Assembly (NCBI GenBank): GCA_028868515.1
Contig: JAGWUI010000027.1
Span: 1-33,564, forward strand
Direction: 5' to 3'
Length of the DNA: 33,564 bases
Origin: Gammaproteobacteria bacterium
GTDB taxonomy: Bacteria > Pseudomonadota > Gammaproteobacteria > Pseudomonadales > Moraxellaceae
The notes beneath the pieces were generated by a model. It did not search any database. It had not been told where the DNA came from and saw nothing but the letters and a program-made list of their open reading frames with translations. Of the stretch, positions 16,411 through 25,134 are shown in pieces; positions within the stretch are counted from its first letter, which is position 1, and the number at the start of each line of letters is the position of its first letter. A program made the translations under genes and the position numbers.

Positions 16411-18060
16411 TTACACGCCAAACGAAATTCTAAAACAAGCGCCATAGGCCTGTGGAATACACCACAATGATGCGCCATTGGCTTCACAAAATGCGCGTGA
16501 TAAATACAAACCAAGACCCGTACCACCTGACTCTGTGGTAAAAAATGGCTCAAAGAGTGAGGACATGGCTTGCTGCGGGATACCCGCCCCCTGATCCATG
16601 ACATCAAGCATGACCAAACCAGACTCCAACGTCTTGATACGCAGATAAATACGCGGCTTCTTATGGACTTTTGCACCGTGATGCAAACCATTATTCACCA
16701 AGTTAGTCATCACCTGCTCTAACTGCATCGGGTCAAAAACAATATTGTGATCATCTTCCCGCGTCGCTTGTATCTCTAGATACAACTGGTCAGAACTATA
16801 ATTCTGCGCTTGAATCATTTCCGTAGAATTCGGAACAAAGTTCCGCATGAACTCTTGTAACCACTCCACCAAAGGAATTGCTTGCGGCCGGGATGTACTA
16901 CGACGTGATAATTGCAAAATATCTTCAATCATCCGATTCATACGACTACTCTGTTTCTGAATCATACCTAACAGCGCACGTTGGTCAGCATGATCCACCA
17001 TCTCGGACAACAGCTCACCAGCCTGACTAATTGCAGCCAATGGATTACGAATTTCATGGGCAATACTGGCAGTCAGACGACCGAGTGATGCCAATTTCAT
17101 TTGCTGAGCTTTTTGATTGACACGACTTAAATTCTCTAAAATAACAATCGTCGGCGCAGCATGCATTTGCCGTTCATTAATATGTGGAATATTGCCATCA
17201 TCCAATGGCACCAATTGCACACTGAGCGCCAAATTACTTTCATTCGCATCAAGCACAAACGGCGTTAACACGTGATTGGCAAGTGCTTCATTAATTTGTC
17301 GTTTGAGTGGAAGAGAAAGCTGAGTCAGCGTCCAACCCTGTAATGCATTCGGTTGATGCAACCATTGACGAGCAGCCTCATTGATGACCATGAGTCGTTG
17401 CTCTTGATCGAACACCAATACGCCCGTATGCATACGCTCAACAATATGTTGATTGATGACCTGTAACTGCAATGCTTGCTTAGTTTGTGAAAAAACTTCT
17501 TGCTCAACCAAACGCAATCGTCTTGTAACCAGTTGCCCAAGAATTGAAACAGCGATAAAACTGACCGCCTGTAAGCTCACCGAGCTCACCATCCGCAAGT
17601 CATTATCTCGAATTAATGAAAAATAAAACTGTTGGTAAATCACTGCCAGCGCGGCAAGTAAAGCAATGACTAACGCGCGTCCCTGAGGTAATAAAATACT
17701 CGCTGCCATCACCATCACGAGATAGAGCATAGACAGTTGCAGGCTTGGACCGCCGTTGGCATAGAGCATCAATGACATCGCAATGACATCGACTACCAAC
17801 ATGGCAAAGGTTTGAACGTCCTGATAGAACGGCCAATATTTCAACAATAAAAAGCCAAAAATACTGCCCAAACAATACGAGGAAACAGTTTGAACATAAA
17901 GTGCAGGATCGTTGATCCCAACGATGGGGTTTCTAGCTGTGAGTAAAAACAGCGCCATCAGGAAAAAGGATAAAACAATCCGATAGCTCGCATAAATCAG
18001 ATTAATGCGTTGAAGCGGCGTGGCAATCAACAGCGGTGAAGATCCATGCTGAACATTCAT
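16411..18060 (-). CDS. pilS: PilS-like sensor histidine kinase
   Basis: Inner-membrane histidine kinase of 549 residues. Six hydrophobic segments lie between about residues 25 and 178. A PAS-like domain follows (about 205-310, with MHTGVLVFDQEQRLMVINEAA). The HisKA domain has His335 in SIAHEIRNPLAAIS, and the ATPase domain has NLVNNGLHHG, DQGAGIP and GGTGLGLYLSRAF. This layout and length match PilS, which with PilR and sigma-54 turns on type IV pilin genes. It starts at ATG 18060, 9 bases after the gacA-like stop, so the two are co-transcribed. The expected pilR partner is not downstream; an aminotransferase is there instead. The name rests on architecture; an NtrB-like kinase of another system cannot be excluded. 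Confidence 0.8.
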   Translation of the reverse strand: MNVQHGSSPLLIATPLQRINLIYASYRIVLSFFLMALFLLTARNPIVGINDPALYVQTVSSYCLGSIFGFLLLKYWPFYQDVQTFAMLVVDVIAMSLMLYANGGPSLQLSMLYLVMVMAASILLPQGRALVIALLAALAVIYQQFYFSLIRDNDLRMVSSVSLQAVSFIAVSILGQLVTRRLRLVEQEVFSQTKQALQLQVINQHIVERMHTGVLVFDQEQRLMVINEAARQWLHQPNALQGWTLTQLSLPLKRQINEALANHVLTPFVLDANESNLALSVQLVPLDDGNIPHINERQMHAAPTIVILENLSRVNQKAQQMKLASLGRLTASIAHEIRNPLAAISQAGELLSEMVDHADQRALLGMIQKQSSRMNRMIEDILQLSRRSTSRPQAIPLVEWLQEFMRNFVPNSTEMIQAQNYSSDQLYLEIQATREDDHNIVFDPMQLEQVMTNLVNNGLHHGAKVHKKPRIYLRIKTLESGLVMLDVMDQGAGIPQQAMSSLFEPFFTTESGGTGLGLYLSRAFCEANGASLWCIPQAYGACFRISFGV

Positions 18061-18069
18061 GAGCAGATA

Positions 18070-18705
18070 CTACGGCGTAATCAACCGATAACGCATCGCT
18101 AAATGCGTGAGTTTGACATCGCTGTCGATCTGAAGCTTTTCAAAAATACGATAACGGTACGTATTGACCGTTTTCACGCTGACAAACAAGCGATCTGCAA
18201 TTTCTTGCGCACTAATGCAATTAACCACCATCATGGCAACCTGCATTTCACGCTCTGAGAGTAAATCAAAAGGAGAGTTTTGTTGATCTGACAAATAGCT
18301 CGACGCCAATTGTTCAGCAATGTCCGCACTGAAGTATTTACCACCTTGCATCACTTTGCGAATGGCACGCACCATCTCATCCAAAGGTGCACCTTTAGTA
18401 ATATAGCCACTCGCACCCGCCTTCAGCAGCATGGATGGATAAGGTTCTTCACTAAGACCACTCACCGCAAGAACTTTAATGCCTGTCGAGGTTTGTAGTA
18501 ATCGACGTGTCGTTTCGACCCCACCAATACCTGGCATATTGACATCTAACAGCACCACATCAGGTTGATACTGCCTCGTCATATCGATGGCCTGTTCCCC
18601 TGACTCAGCTTCACCAACCACCTGAATTTCAGGTGTATCGACCAGCATTCGGCAAATTCCAGTACGTACCAACTCATGATCATCTACAACAAGAACTTTG
18701 ATCAA
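18070..18705 (-). CDS. gacA: GacA/UvrY-type response regulator
   Basis: NarL/FixJ-family response regulator of 211 residues. The receiver domain has VDDHELVRTGI, phosphoacceptor Asp54 in VVLLDVNMPG, and a conserved lysine in GYITKGAP. The C-terminal LuxR-type helix-turn-helix has SEREMQVAMMVVNCISAQEIADRLFVSVKTVNTYRYRIFEKL. This closely fits GacA/UvrY, the partner of GacS/BarA that drives small regulatory RNAs acting on CsrA. No GacS gene is in the window, which is normal. The start is TTG 18705, with GGAG about 8 bases upstream, and there is no nearby in-frame ATG. The pilS-like gene follows 9 bases after its stop. Confidence 0.9.
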   Translation of the reverse strand: MIKVLVVDDHELVRTGICRMLVDTPEIQVVGEAESGEQAIDMTRQYQPDVVLLDVNMPGIGGVETTRRLLQTSTGIKVLAVSGLSEEPYPSMLLKAGASGYITKGAPLDEMVRAIRKVMQGGKYFSADIAEQLASSYLSDQQNSPFDLLSEREMQVAMMVVNCISAQEIADRLFVSVKTVNTYRYRIFEKLQIDSDVKLTHLAMRYRLITP

Positions 18706-19278
18706 CTGTGCATCTCCGTTTGCATGGGGCGCTATCGGCTCAAACCATTTGCGAAAAATATTTTTTTACGAGACTCATCACAACCAGAAGGGGAATTTAT
18801 TCCCAGCGTGGCATTTTTACATTCTCACACACAATATAGCATTTGATGATGGTAATTATCTATTTATATCGTAGACTAGCTCGCTTGGAAAATGATGGAA
18901 ACTGAAGATCAACATCTTCATGACTGTGCAGATCTGCGCACATCAAAATCCACAAAAACACCAACTGCATCACACTTTATAAATAACACCATAAACACTG
19001 ATGTTTATTCTAATCGATAAGCTGAATATTTGTGTGTTATTTAATCAAATTTCATTTGACTTTGTTTCATGAAACGCACATCCTTAAGGATACCGCTTCA
19101 TGTAACGCAATCACTCGATATTATGTAAGACCTCTTGAAAATCGTCTTGAAAATATCAATATAAGGTATATGAAGTCAGGCTTTACAAGATATATGGATA
19201 TGGGCACAGATCAGCAAGGATGAGTGCGCTCTAAACGAGTAAACACTGTGCAGAAGGCATGTGAAGAAGGAAGACGAC
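18706..19278. other. Non-coding spacer between gacA and pbpG
   Basis: A 573-base AT-rich spacer between divergent genes; it must hold both promoters. It contains three small symmetric elements: GGGAA-TTTA-TTCCC (18791-18804), the 12-base palindrome GTTTCATGAAAC (19064-19075) and TCCTTAAGGA (19081-19090). A 63-codon open frame at 19032 has no ribosome binding site or recognisable protein features. No tRNA or known small RNA was recognised. Confidence 0.5.
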
Positions 19279-20364
19279 ATGAATACATCTAGAGAGAACC
19301 GCAGAGTCAATCCTCCGAAAAAATTGCTGGCTATAAGCATACTGGCATGGTTAGTCTCGTCCGCTGCACATGCCAACCTTCAGATTAGCCAGAATACAAA
19401 AGGTGCAGCCACATCGGCAGCACAAAATAATTGGTACAACGGCTCTAGCAACACAAATCGTGCCAGCCGTATTATGAATAATGACGATGATGAAGATACT
19501 GATTTAAGTATTGATATCCGCCGTCTCCCTAATGCAAGCACACCAACCAATCGCGCAGGATCATTGACTGGGTTGATTGATAGTGTTCGCAATAAAGTCT
19601 CTGGCACAGATAGCCAAACCGAAAGTTTACTTTCCTTGAACGCAAATGCTGCGCTTGTCATGGATAGCAATACGGGTGAAGTGCTCTACGGTAAAAATAT
19701 CGATACTACACGCCCGATCGCCTCGATTAGCAAGCTCATGACCGCGATGGTGACATTGGATGCACGCCTGCCAATGGATGAAATGATCACGCTGCAACCT
19801 GAAGATTTCATGGGGCCAAAGAAAGCAAGATCCAGTTTAAGATCAGGTGAAACCTACAACCGTGCTGAACTTTTATTATTAGCGCTGATGCATTCTGAAA
19901 ATCCTGCGGCAGCGGCTTTAGCGCGTACCTACGATAAAGGTCGCACACAGTTTATTAGCAGCATGAACACAAAAGCCAAGCAGCTCGGCATGAAAACTGC
20001 CTTCTTTGGCGACCCAACAGGTCTGGATAGCCGAAATTCAGCTTCACCACGTGATTTAGCCAAGATGGTGAAAGCCGCTTACGAATACGAAGTCATTCGT
20101 CGTTTTACAACAACTGCATCATATGACTTCCATAATGACCGTGGCGTGTTGCATTCGGTCAACACCAATGCGTTAGTTCGTGCAGGCAAATGGGATATTG
20201 GTTTATCCAAAACAGGCAACATCAACGAAGCTGGACACTGTGTCGTGATGGAAGCCAGTGTCAATCAACGTCCAACGGTGATCGTATTAATGGATGCTGA
20301 TTCTTCACAACGTCGTACTGGTGATGCAAACCGCATTCTTGCATGGCTTGGAAATACAATCTAA
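19279..20364 (+). CDS. pbpG: PbpG-like D-alanyl-D-alanine endopeptidase (PBP7/8)
   Basis: Periplasmic S11-family penicillin-binding protein that cleaves D-Ala-meso-DAP cross-links in peptidoglycan. ATG 19279 is chosen because AAGGAAG lies just upstream; GTG 19261 in the same frame is inside that site. The protein is 361 residues, with a signal peptide ending LVSSAAHA. A low-complexity, Asn/Asp-rich linker of about 85 residues precedes the catalytic domain, making it longer than E. coli PBP7 (about 310). Active-site motifs are SISK (Ser149, Lys152), the SxN motif in MHSENPAA, and SKTG near the C-terminus. No C-terminal amphipathic anchor is seen, which fits PBP7 rather than PBP5. A strong terminator follows. 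Confidence 0.92.
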   Translation: MNTSRENRRVNPPKKLLAISILAWLVSSAAHANLQISQNTKGAATSAAQNNWYNGSSNTNRASRIMNNDDDEDTDLSIDIRRLPNASTPTNRAGSLTGLIDSVRNKVSGTDSQTESLLSLNANAALVMDSNTGEVLYGKNIDTTRPIASISKLMTAMVTLDARLPMDEMITLQPEDFMGPKKARSSLRSGETYNRAELLLLALMHSENPAAAALARTYDKGRTQFISSMNTKAKQLGMKTAFFGDPTGLDSRNSASPRDLAKMVKAAYEYEVIRRFTTTASYDFHNDRGVLHSVNTNALVRAGKWDIGLSKTGNINEAGHCVVMEASVNQRPTVIVLMDADSSQRRTGDANRILAWLGNTI

Positions 20365-20396
20365 TCGATTGAATTATCAATATAATCAGTCTCTCA

Positions 20397-20432
20397 GAAA
20401 TGCCATAACAATACTGTTGTGGCATTTTTTTT
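20397..20432 (+). terminator. Intrinsic terminator after pbpG
   Basis: AAATGCCA pairs with TGGCATTT, extended inward by AACA/TGTT with one bulge. A run of eight Ts completes a standard intrinsic terminator about 30 bases after the pbpG stop. Confidence 0.9.
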
Positions 20433-20783
20433 GCTGCCACTTCGACTCCGAAAAGTAGGGCTATGTTTCTTTATTATTTATGGGAATAGCTATATTTGAA
20501 TCCAAATACTTGATAACGATAAAAACAGCCCCATTCATCTGACTCAGAGCAAAGTCAAAAGTAACACTACGATAGTCTCCAATTGGATCGTCATCACTTT
20601 ATCATCATCGTCAACCATCATCTTTGATCTCACGATCTTGTTTGAAGTGACCCATGAAGACTATCCGATCAAGCCGCAGTGTAATATGCTTCAACAATCC
20701 TGTTGGCCATGAAAAAACGGCATAGCGCCCCAGATAAGATCAATGATGATTTAACACACTAATTTGCGATATGAGTACACAAT
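20433..20783. other. Non-coding spacer before gshA
   Basis: This 351-base stretch has no credible open frame, RNA gene or clear promoter boxes. It presumably holds the gshA promoter. The octamer ATATGAGT occurs twice just before and at the gshA start (20768 and 20782). Confidence 0.4.
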
Positions 20784-22424
20784 ATGAGTGAGCAAATGGT
20801 CAATTCAGCAAGCACTGAAACTCCCAACTTGACCGCAGCAGCAATCCCAAATTGGTTAAAACCTGAGCTATTGCAAGGCATGTTACGTGGCATTGAAAAA
20901 GAATCTTTGCGCATGCAGGCCGACGGTTTTTTATCACAAACCGATCACCCAGCAGCACTGGGTTCAGCGTTGACTCATCCACGCATCACCACAGATTATT
21001 CTGAGGCATTGATTGAGTTAATCACACCACCCTGTAATTCTCCGCAAGCAGCATTATCCTGCTTACGTGATTTACATCAAGTGACTTACCAAGCACTTCC
21101 AGAAGGTGAAACACTCTGGCCGCTATCGATGCCCTGTATGCTCGACAAAGACGAAGAAAAAATTCGTCTGGCACAATATGGCTCATCCAATCTCGGCAAG
21201 TTTAAAACGCTATACCGTCACGGTCTTGGTGTACGTTATGGTCGCAGAATGCAGACCATTGCAGGAGTTCACTATAACTTATCATTCCCAGATACGTTAT
21301 GGGATGTATGGCAAAACGAAACTTCACCGCTCAATCCAGCGCTATCCAAACAAGATTTTGTCAGTGAAAAGTATTTTGGTCTCATCCGTAATTTTATTCG
21401 GATGACTCCGATGGTGATTTACTTATTAGGCGCGAGTCCTGCGGTGTGCGCCTGCTTCCTCAAAGGTCGCGAACATCACCTTCAAGAAATGAAGCAAGGC
21501 ACTTTATTTCTCCCCGAAGCCACTGCGCTTCGCATGGGTAAACTAGGCTATCAAAATAGCGCACAGCGTAGTTTAGGCATTCACTATAACTGCATCAAAG
21601 CCTACGTCTCGGGTTTAAAACATGCCATCGGCGACGTTTACCCTCCCTTTACTGCATTGGGCTTGAACGATGAACAGGGTGAACCGATCCAGATTAACGA
21701 TCATATTCTGCAAATCGAAAATGAATACTACAGTCTGATTCGTCCGAAGCAAATTACTCAAGCAAATGAAACACCTTCCGCAGCACTTGAAGCTCGCGGC
21801 GTGGCTTATGTTGAATTACGCGCAGTCGACCTTGATCCTTTTACCGATGTCGGCATTAGCTTGAATACGGCTTGTTTTCTAGAAGTATTGGCACTGTACT
21901 GCTTAATGACCTCAAGTCCTGTACTACTCGCTCTTGAGGAAGAACGCATTGCCCGCAATCAAAATCACATCGTTGACCAAGGTCGCTTAGCGGGAATCTC
22001 GATTGAAACAGAATCAGGTCAGCAAAATTTTGTGCAATGGATGAGTGAGCATTTAACGACAATGCTGCCTTTCGCTCAATTACTAGACAAGGCTCACGGC
22101 AACAATGACTATAGTTCAAGCATCCTATCCATGCAAAAACGCGCCGCAGATCCAGCACTCACTTTATCAGCACAAGTTTTAGAAAAAACGAAATCCGAAG
22201 GCAGTTGGGGCTTTGGGCATCAATTAGCACAACGTTATGCCGTCTCACTCAATGCGACGCCACTGCCTGCCGCGATTGCCGCCGAATATGCTGAATACGC
22301 AGAACAATCAAGAATACGACAGACTGCAATAGAAAATAGCGATACAGTCAGCTTTGCTCAATATGTACAGCATTGGCGCACGTCGACTGTTACTGAGACA
22401 ACTACGACCAATGCGACAGCGTAA
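20784..22424 (+). CDS. gshA: Glutamate--cysteine ligase
   Basis: Cytoplasmic gamma-glutamylcysteine synthetase, the first and rate-limiting step of glutathione synthesis. At 546 residues it matches the proteobacterial class I enzyme, which is about 518 in E. coli. Seen motifs: LRGIEKESLRMQADGFLSQT near the N-terminus (glutamate/ATP binding), TTDYSEALIELITPP, TIAGVHYNLSFP, SAQRSLGIHYNC, and GVAYVELRAVDLDPF. The first ATG of this frame (20784) has no clear ribosome binding site. A second ATG three codons later (MSEQMVNS) is an alternative. dsbB follows after 26 bases on the same strand, so the two thiol-redox genes may be co-transcribed. Confidence 0.96.
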   Translation: MSEQMVNSASTETPNLTAAAIPNWLKPELLQGMLRGIEKESLRMQADGFLSQTDHPAALGSALTHPRITTDYSEALIELITPPCNSPQAALSCLRDLHQVTYQALPEGETLWPLSMPCMLDKDEEKIRLAQYGSSNLGKFKTLYRHGLGVRYGRRMQTIAGVHYNLSFPDTLWDVWQNETSPLNPALSKQDFVSEKYFGLIRNFIRMTPMVIYLLGASPAVCACFLKGREHHLQEMKQGTLFLPEATALRMGKLGYQNSAQRSLGIHYNCIKAYVSGLKHAIGDVYPPFTALGLNDEQGEPIQINDHILQIENEYYSLIRPKQITQANETPSAALEARGVAYVELRAVDLDPFTDVGISLNTACFLEVLALYCLMTSSPVLLALEEERIARNQNHIVDQGRLAGISIETESGQQNFVQWMSEHLTTMLPFAQLLDKAHGNNDYSSSILSMQKRAADPALTLSAQVLEKTKSEGSWGFGHQLAQRYAVSLNATPLPAAIAAEYAEYAEQSRIRQTAIENSDTVSFAQYVQHWRTSTVTETTTTNATA

Positions 22425-22450
22425 AAATTTATATTTAAGGGAACCCATGC

Positions 22451-22948
22451 ATGATGCAACTGAGTTATAGACGAGTTAATTTTGCCTTATTTTTAGCCAG
22501 CGTAATCGGTATGGGCTTTGCGTTATATTTGCAAAATTATCAGCATTTAGAACCCTGCCCTTTATGCATTTTCCAACGGATTGGCTTGATGGTGATGGGG
22601 GCTTTTGCACTCATTGCCGCACTACACAATCCTAAGCAACTGATTATGCGTCGTCTGTATAGCTTACTTGCAACACTGGGCATCCTATGGTCAGTCGGCG
22701 TAGCAAGCCGCCATGTATGGATTCAACATTTGCCGCCAGAAGATGTCCCAGCATGTGGCCCTGGTTTAGATTACTGGTTACAAACATTCCCATTACAAAG
22801 CGTCATTCAAAAGGTTCTTCATGGCTCAGGTGAATGTGCCAAAGTCGATTGGACATTGTTCGGATGGTCGTTACCGCATTGGGGATTACTGTTCTTTTCA
22901 GTTTTATTAATCATCAACTTAGTGCAACTATTCAGAAAAACTCGTTAA
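22451..22948 (+). CDS. dsbB: DsbB, disulfide bond formation protein B
   Basis: Inner-membrane quinone reductase that reoxidises DsbA, 165 residues. Four membrane helices are predicted. The first periplasmic loop carries the CPLC pair (Cys36, Cys39), and the second carries Cys102 in ACGPGLDYW and Cys129 in SGECAKV, so all four redox cysteines are present. The quinone-site arginine lies in FQRIGL. TTAAGGGAA about 8 bases before ATG 22451 is the ribosome binding site. It comes 26 bases after gshA. A terminator follows, shared with the convergent YidB-like gene. Confidence 0.96.
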   Translation: MMQLSYRRVNFALFLASVIGMGFALYLQNYQHLEPCPLCIFQRIGLMVMGAFALIAALHNPKQLIMRRLYSLLATLGILWSVGVASRHVWIQHLPPEDVPACGPGLDYWLQTFPLQSVIQKVLHGSGECAKVDWTLFGWSLPHWGLLFFSVLLIINLVQLFRKTR

Positions 22949-22969
22949 TTCGATAGAGTCAGATACAAA

Positions 22970-23003
22970 AAAAACCGCAAGGTCTCAAACTTACGGTTTT
23001 TTT
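22970..23003. terminator. Bidirectional terminator between dsbB and yidB-like gene
   Basis: AAAAACCGCAAG pairs with CTTACGGTTTTT around an 8-base loop, with one internal mismatch. A runs precede it and T runs follow, so it can stop transcription from both convergent genes. Confidence 0.85.
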
Positions 23004-23019
23004 ATGCCTATCTACAAAC

Positions 23020-23490
23020 TCAGCCGAAAAACTTACCTAACGCTGAAGTCAGCAAACTATTAGATTCATCAGGATTTGAGGTATCACCATTGGGTGTTAA
23101 ATGATTGATCACTTGTGGTAATAATGTCGCAACACCACTTTGAATTTGTTCAGGGCTTACGCCAATTTTTGCAGCGAGCTGAGTCACTTGATCAGAACCC
23201 AATAACTGAGAGACTTGCTGCGTTGCCATTTGTTGATTATCGCCATTGCTGATCCAAGATTGGGCTTGTTCACCTAAACCCGATGCGGATAATGTCGAAA
23301 CAGCATTACTCACACCACCCTGTTGTTGAACCCAGCTGAGAATTTCAGGTAATAAAGCCGCAGCTACACCATTATTTCCTTGACCTTGTGCTGCCCCGCC
23401 CAACAAGCTTTCCGCAAGACCCATTAACCCGCCTTGCTGACCTTGATCACCCTGTCCCAGCTGACTCATTAATCCATCCAATAAACCCAT
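23020..23490 (-). CDS. YidB-like protein (DUF937 family)
   Basis: Small Gln/Gly-rich protein of 156 residues that starts MGLLDGLMSQL and contains LLPEILSWVQQQGGVSNAVSTLSASGLGEQAQSW, the typical pattern of DUF937/YidB. The second conserved part is VSQLLGSDQVTQLAAKIGVSPEQIQSGVATLLPQVINHLTP. The function of the family is not established. No signal peptide or membrane helix is seen. AGGAAAAT about 7 bases upstream supports ATG 23490. It stands alone, followed by the shared terminator; the 171-base spacer on its upstream side shows nothing distinctive. Confidence 0.9.
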   Translation of the reverse strand: MGLLDGLMSQLGQGDQGQQGGLMGLAESLLGGAAQGQGNNGVAAALLPEILSWVQQQGGVSNAVSTLSASGLGEQAQSWISNGDNQQMATQQVSQLLGSDQVTQLAAKIGVSPEQIQSGVATLLPQVINHLTPNGDTSNPDESNSLLTSALGKFFG

Positions 23491-23661
23491 GATTATTTTC
23501 CTATTTCTAAGTAAAAGATAACGTCGTGCTGGTCAAAATCGTTTGACAACTGCGTGGCTAGTATAAAGATAGGAAGGCTGCGTTGAACAAGAGTGTTTTT
23601 GCTGTGAATTGTTAATGATTGTGATGAAAGGTATCAGTGTGCGCGTAAAAATAAGCTGGCC

Positions 23662-24117
23662 TTAGCTATTTATCTGCTGTGTATCACTTGCCCAAAACCT
23701 TGCAATGACAACCAATCGCCGCCACTGATCTACATCGACTTGATCACGCCAAATGACCCAGCTCTGAATCGTATTTTTATGTTTATCCGTCGTCTCAAAA
23801 CGCATCAGCAGTACAAAAAACCAGTGATGGACACTCAATAAACGCCCTTCTTGTACCGATGTTTTCTTGATCCGACGTGGATCATAGACTGACCAACGCC
23901 AATCCTGCTGATCAAATTGAATCAATTGGACGAGATGCGCAGGTGATTTTTGCAAGAACTTTTGGGAAATCAAAACACAGATCATCGCCATCAATGTTAA
24001 TGCGATGATGAGCGTCGGCATTCCGCTGAAAAGTAAAACCGAAACGACGATGAGCAGTAGCACTCCTTCTGCCCATACCTTCGTTCGACTGACGTGTAAG
24101 TGTGTATTGATGCGCAT
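23662..24117 (-). CDS. YgfX/CptA-like membrane protein
   Basis: Protein of 151 residues with two closely spaced N-terminal membrane helices (about 17-50) and a soluble C-terminal part with WRWSVYDPRR, QSWVIWRDQVDVDQWRRLVVIARFW. Topology, size and position directly after sdhE match YgfX (CptA), the small membrane partner often encoded with SdhE/YgfY. The W-x-x-x-W and R-R-L-x-V-x-x-R-x pattern near the end is typical. It starts at ATG 24117, 19 bases after the sdhE stop. Its exact role is unsettled. It was once described as a toxin acting on the cytoskeleton, but the flavin-assembly context makes that reading uncertain here. Confidence 0.75.
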   Translation of the reverse strand: MRINTHLHVSRTKVWAEGVLLLIVVSVLLFSGMPTLIIALTLMAMICVLISQKFLQKSPAHLVQLIQFDQQDWRWSVYDPRRIKKTSVQEGRLLSVHHWFFVLLMRFETTDKHKNTIQSWVIWRDQVDVDQWRRLVVIARFWASDTQQINS

Positions 24118-24136
24118 GGTTCAAAGCAAAATGAAA

Positions 24137-24412
24137 TTATGCTTTTAGTGATTTAATCCGATTGATAATCGATACCAATTCATCTGGCGGCAAGGTGACG
24201 CCCATAAACCAATCTAGCAAATCTGGATCTTCTTGATCAATTAGCAGTGAAAAATCTGCTTTTTCTTGCGCATCCGCCTGAAGGAAATGCTGACGGACAT
24301 ACGGATCAAAATAATAATCCAGTTCCTTCAAACCACGACGCGCGCGGTAAATCACTTTACGGTCAGCCAGACTCATTTCATTGCTTGTATCAGTATTTGT
24401 TTGATTCGTCAT
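24137..24412 (-). CDS. sdhE: SdhE, FAD assembly factor
   Basis: Small cytoplasmic protein of 91 residues that promotes covalent attachment of FAD to succinate dehydrogenase and fumarate reductase flavoproteins. The family RGxxE motif is present as RRGLKELD (Arg26 to Glu30). LDWFMG near the middle is also typical. The first 12 residues (before MSLADRK) are not conserved, so Met13 could be the true start. The annotated ATG overlaps the livF stop (TAATG), which is why I keep it. This couples sdhE to a branched-chain amino-acid ABC transporter operon, an unusual neighbour. Confidence 0.9.
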   Translation of the reverse strand: MTNQTNTDTSNEMSLADRKVIYRARRGLKELDYYFDPYVRQHFLQADAQEKADFSLLIDQEDPDLLDWFMGVTLPPDELVSIINRIKSLKA

Positions 24413-25134
24413 TACGCTTCAATTCCTGCGCCTAAATATGCGGCTTGTACACGAGTATCATGCAATAACTCATGTCCTGTACCGCTTAATGTCATTTCGC
24501 CATGTTCTAACACATAAGCCCGATCAGCCAGTTGCAATGCACCTCGTGCATTTTGTTCAACCAGCAGAATCGATAAACCACTTTTTTTCAATTCAGCCAA
24601 GGTATTAAAAATAAGTTCGATCATCAACGGTGCAAGCCCCATCGAAGGCTCATCCAGTAGCAATAGTTTTGGACGTGAAAGCAATGCACGACCAATCGCA
24701 AGCATCTGCTGTTCACCACCTGACAATGTTCCTGCCAACTGATCACGACGCTCCGCCAGCCGTGGAAAACGTGCAAAAACCTCATCCAGTTCATTTGGCT
24801 GCAAACGATGCAAATAAGCACCCATCTGCAAGTTTTCTAATACCGTCATTTTTGGAAACACGCCGCGTCCTTCAGGAACCAATGCAAGTCCTTGCTGAAC
24901 ACGCTGATGCGACGCCAGTTGATTGATCTCAACGCCCTGATAATTCACAGAACCCGTTGATGGCACCAGACCGACTAAGGCATTTAGTGTGGAACTCTTC
25001 CCCGCACCATTGGCGCCGATTAAGCACACTAGCTCGCCATCATTAACTTGTAAATTTAGACCTTGTGTCGCATGGATATTGCCGTAACGTACATTCAAAT
25101 CAGTGACTGTCAGTAATGCTGTATTTGTCGTCAT
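24412..25134 (-). CDS. livF: LivF, branched-chain amino-acid ABC transporter ATPase
   Basis: One of the two ATPases of a HAAT-type importer, 240 residues. Walker A is GANGAGKSSTL, the Q loop is followed by VPEGRGVFPKMTV, and the signature is LSGGEQQMLAIGRAL. Walker B is LLLLDEPSMGLAP, and the H-loop region reads LLVEQNA. The VPEGRGVF and EPSMGLAP segments are diagnostic for LivF. The start overlaps the livG stop (ATGA). The stop overlaps sdhE. Which amino acid or related compound is carried cannot be read from the ATPase. Confidence 0.95.
   Translation of the reverse strand: MTTNTALLTVTDLNVRYGNIHATQGLNLQVNDGELVCLIGANGAGKSSTLNALVGLVPSTGSVNYQGVEINQLASHQRVQQGLALVPEGRGVFPKMTVLENLQMGAYLHRLQPNELDEVFARFPRLAERRDQLAGTLSGGEQQMLAIGRALLSRPKLLLLDEPSMGLAPLMIELIFNTLAELKKSGLSILLVEQNARGALQLADRAYVLEHGEMTLSGTGHELLHDTRVQAAYLGAGIEA

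Noticed and set aside
16381-16434. 17-codon peptide MNESQKND... on the plus strand
   Set aside because: It overlaps the 3' end of the PilS-like gene on the other strand, and its only support is a chance GGAGG upstream.
19032-19223. 63-codon frame in the gacA-pbpG spacer
   Set aside because: No ribosome binding site, no signal or membrane feature, and unconvincing composition; better treated as non-coding.
23662-24412. Toxin-antitoxin pair CptA/CptB
   Set aside because: The small protein has the RGxxE motif of the SdhE flavinylation factor, which explains it better; a toxin role for the partner is unsettled.
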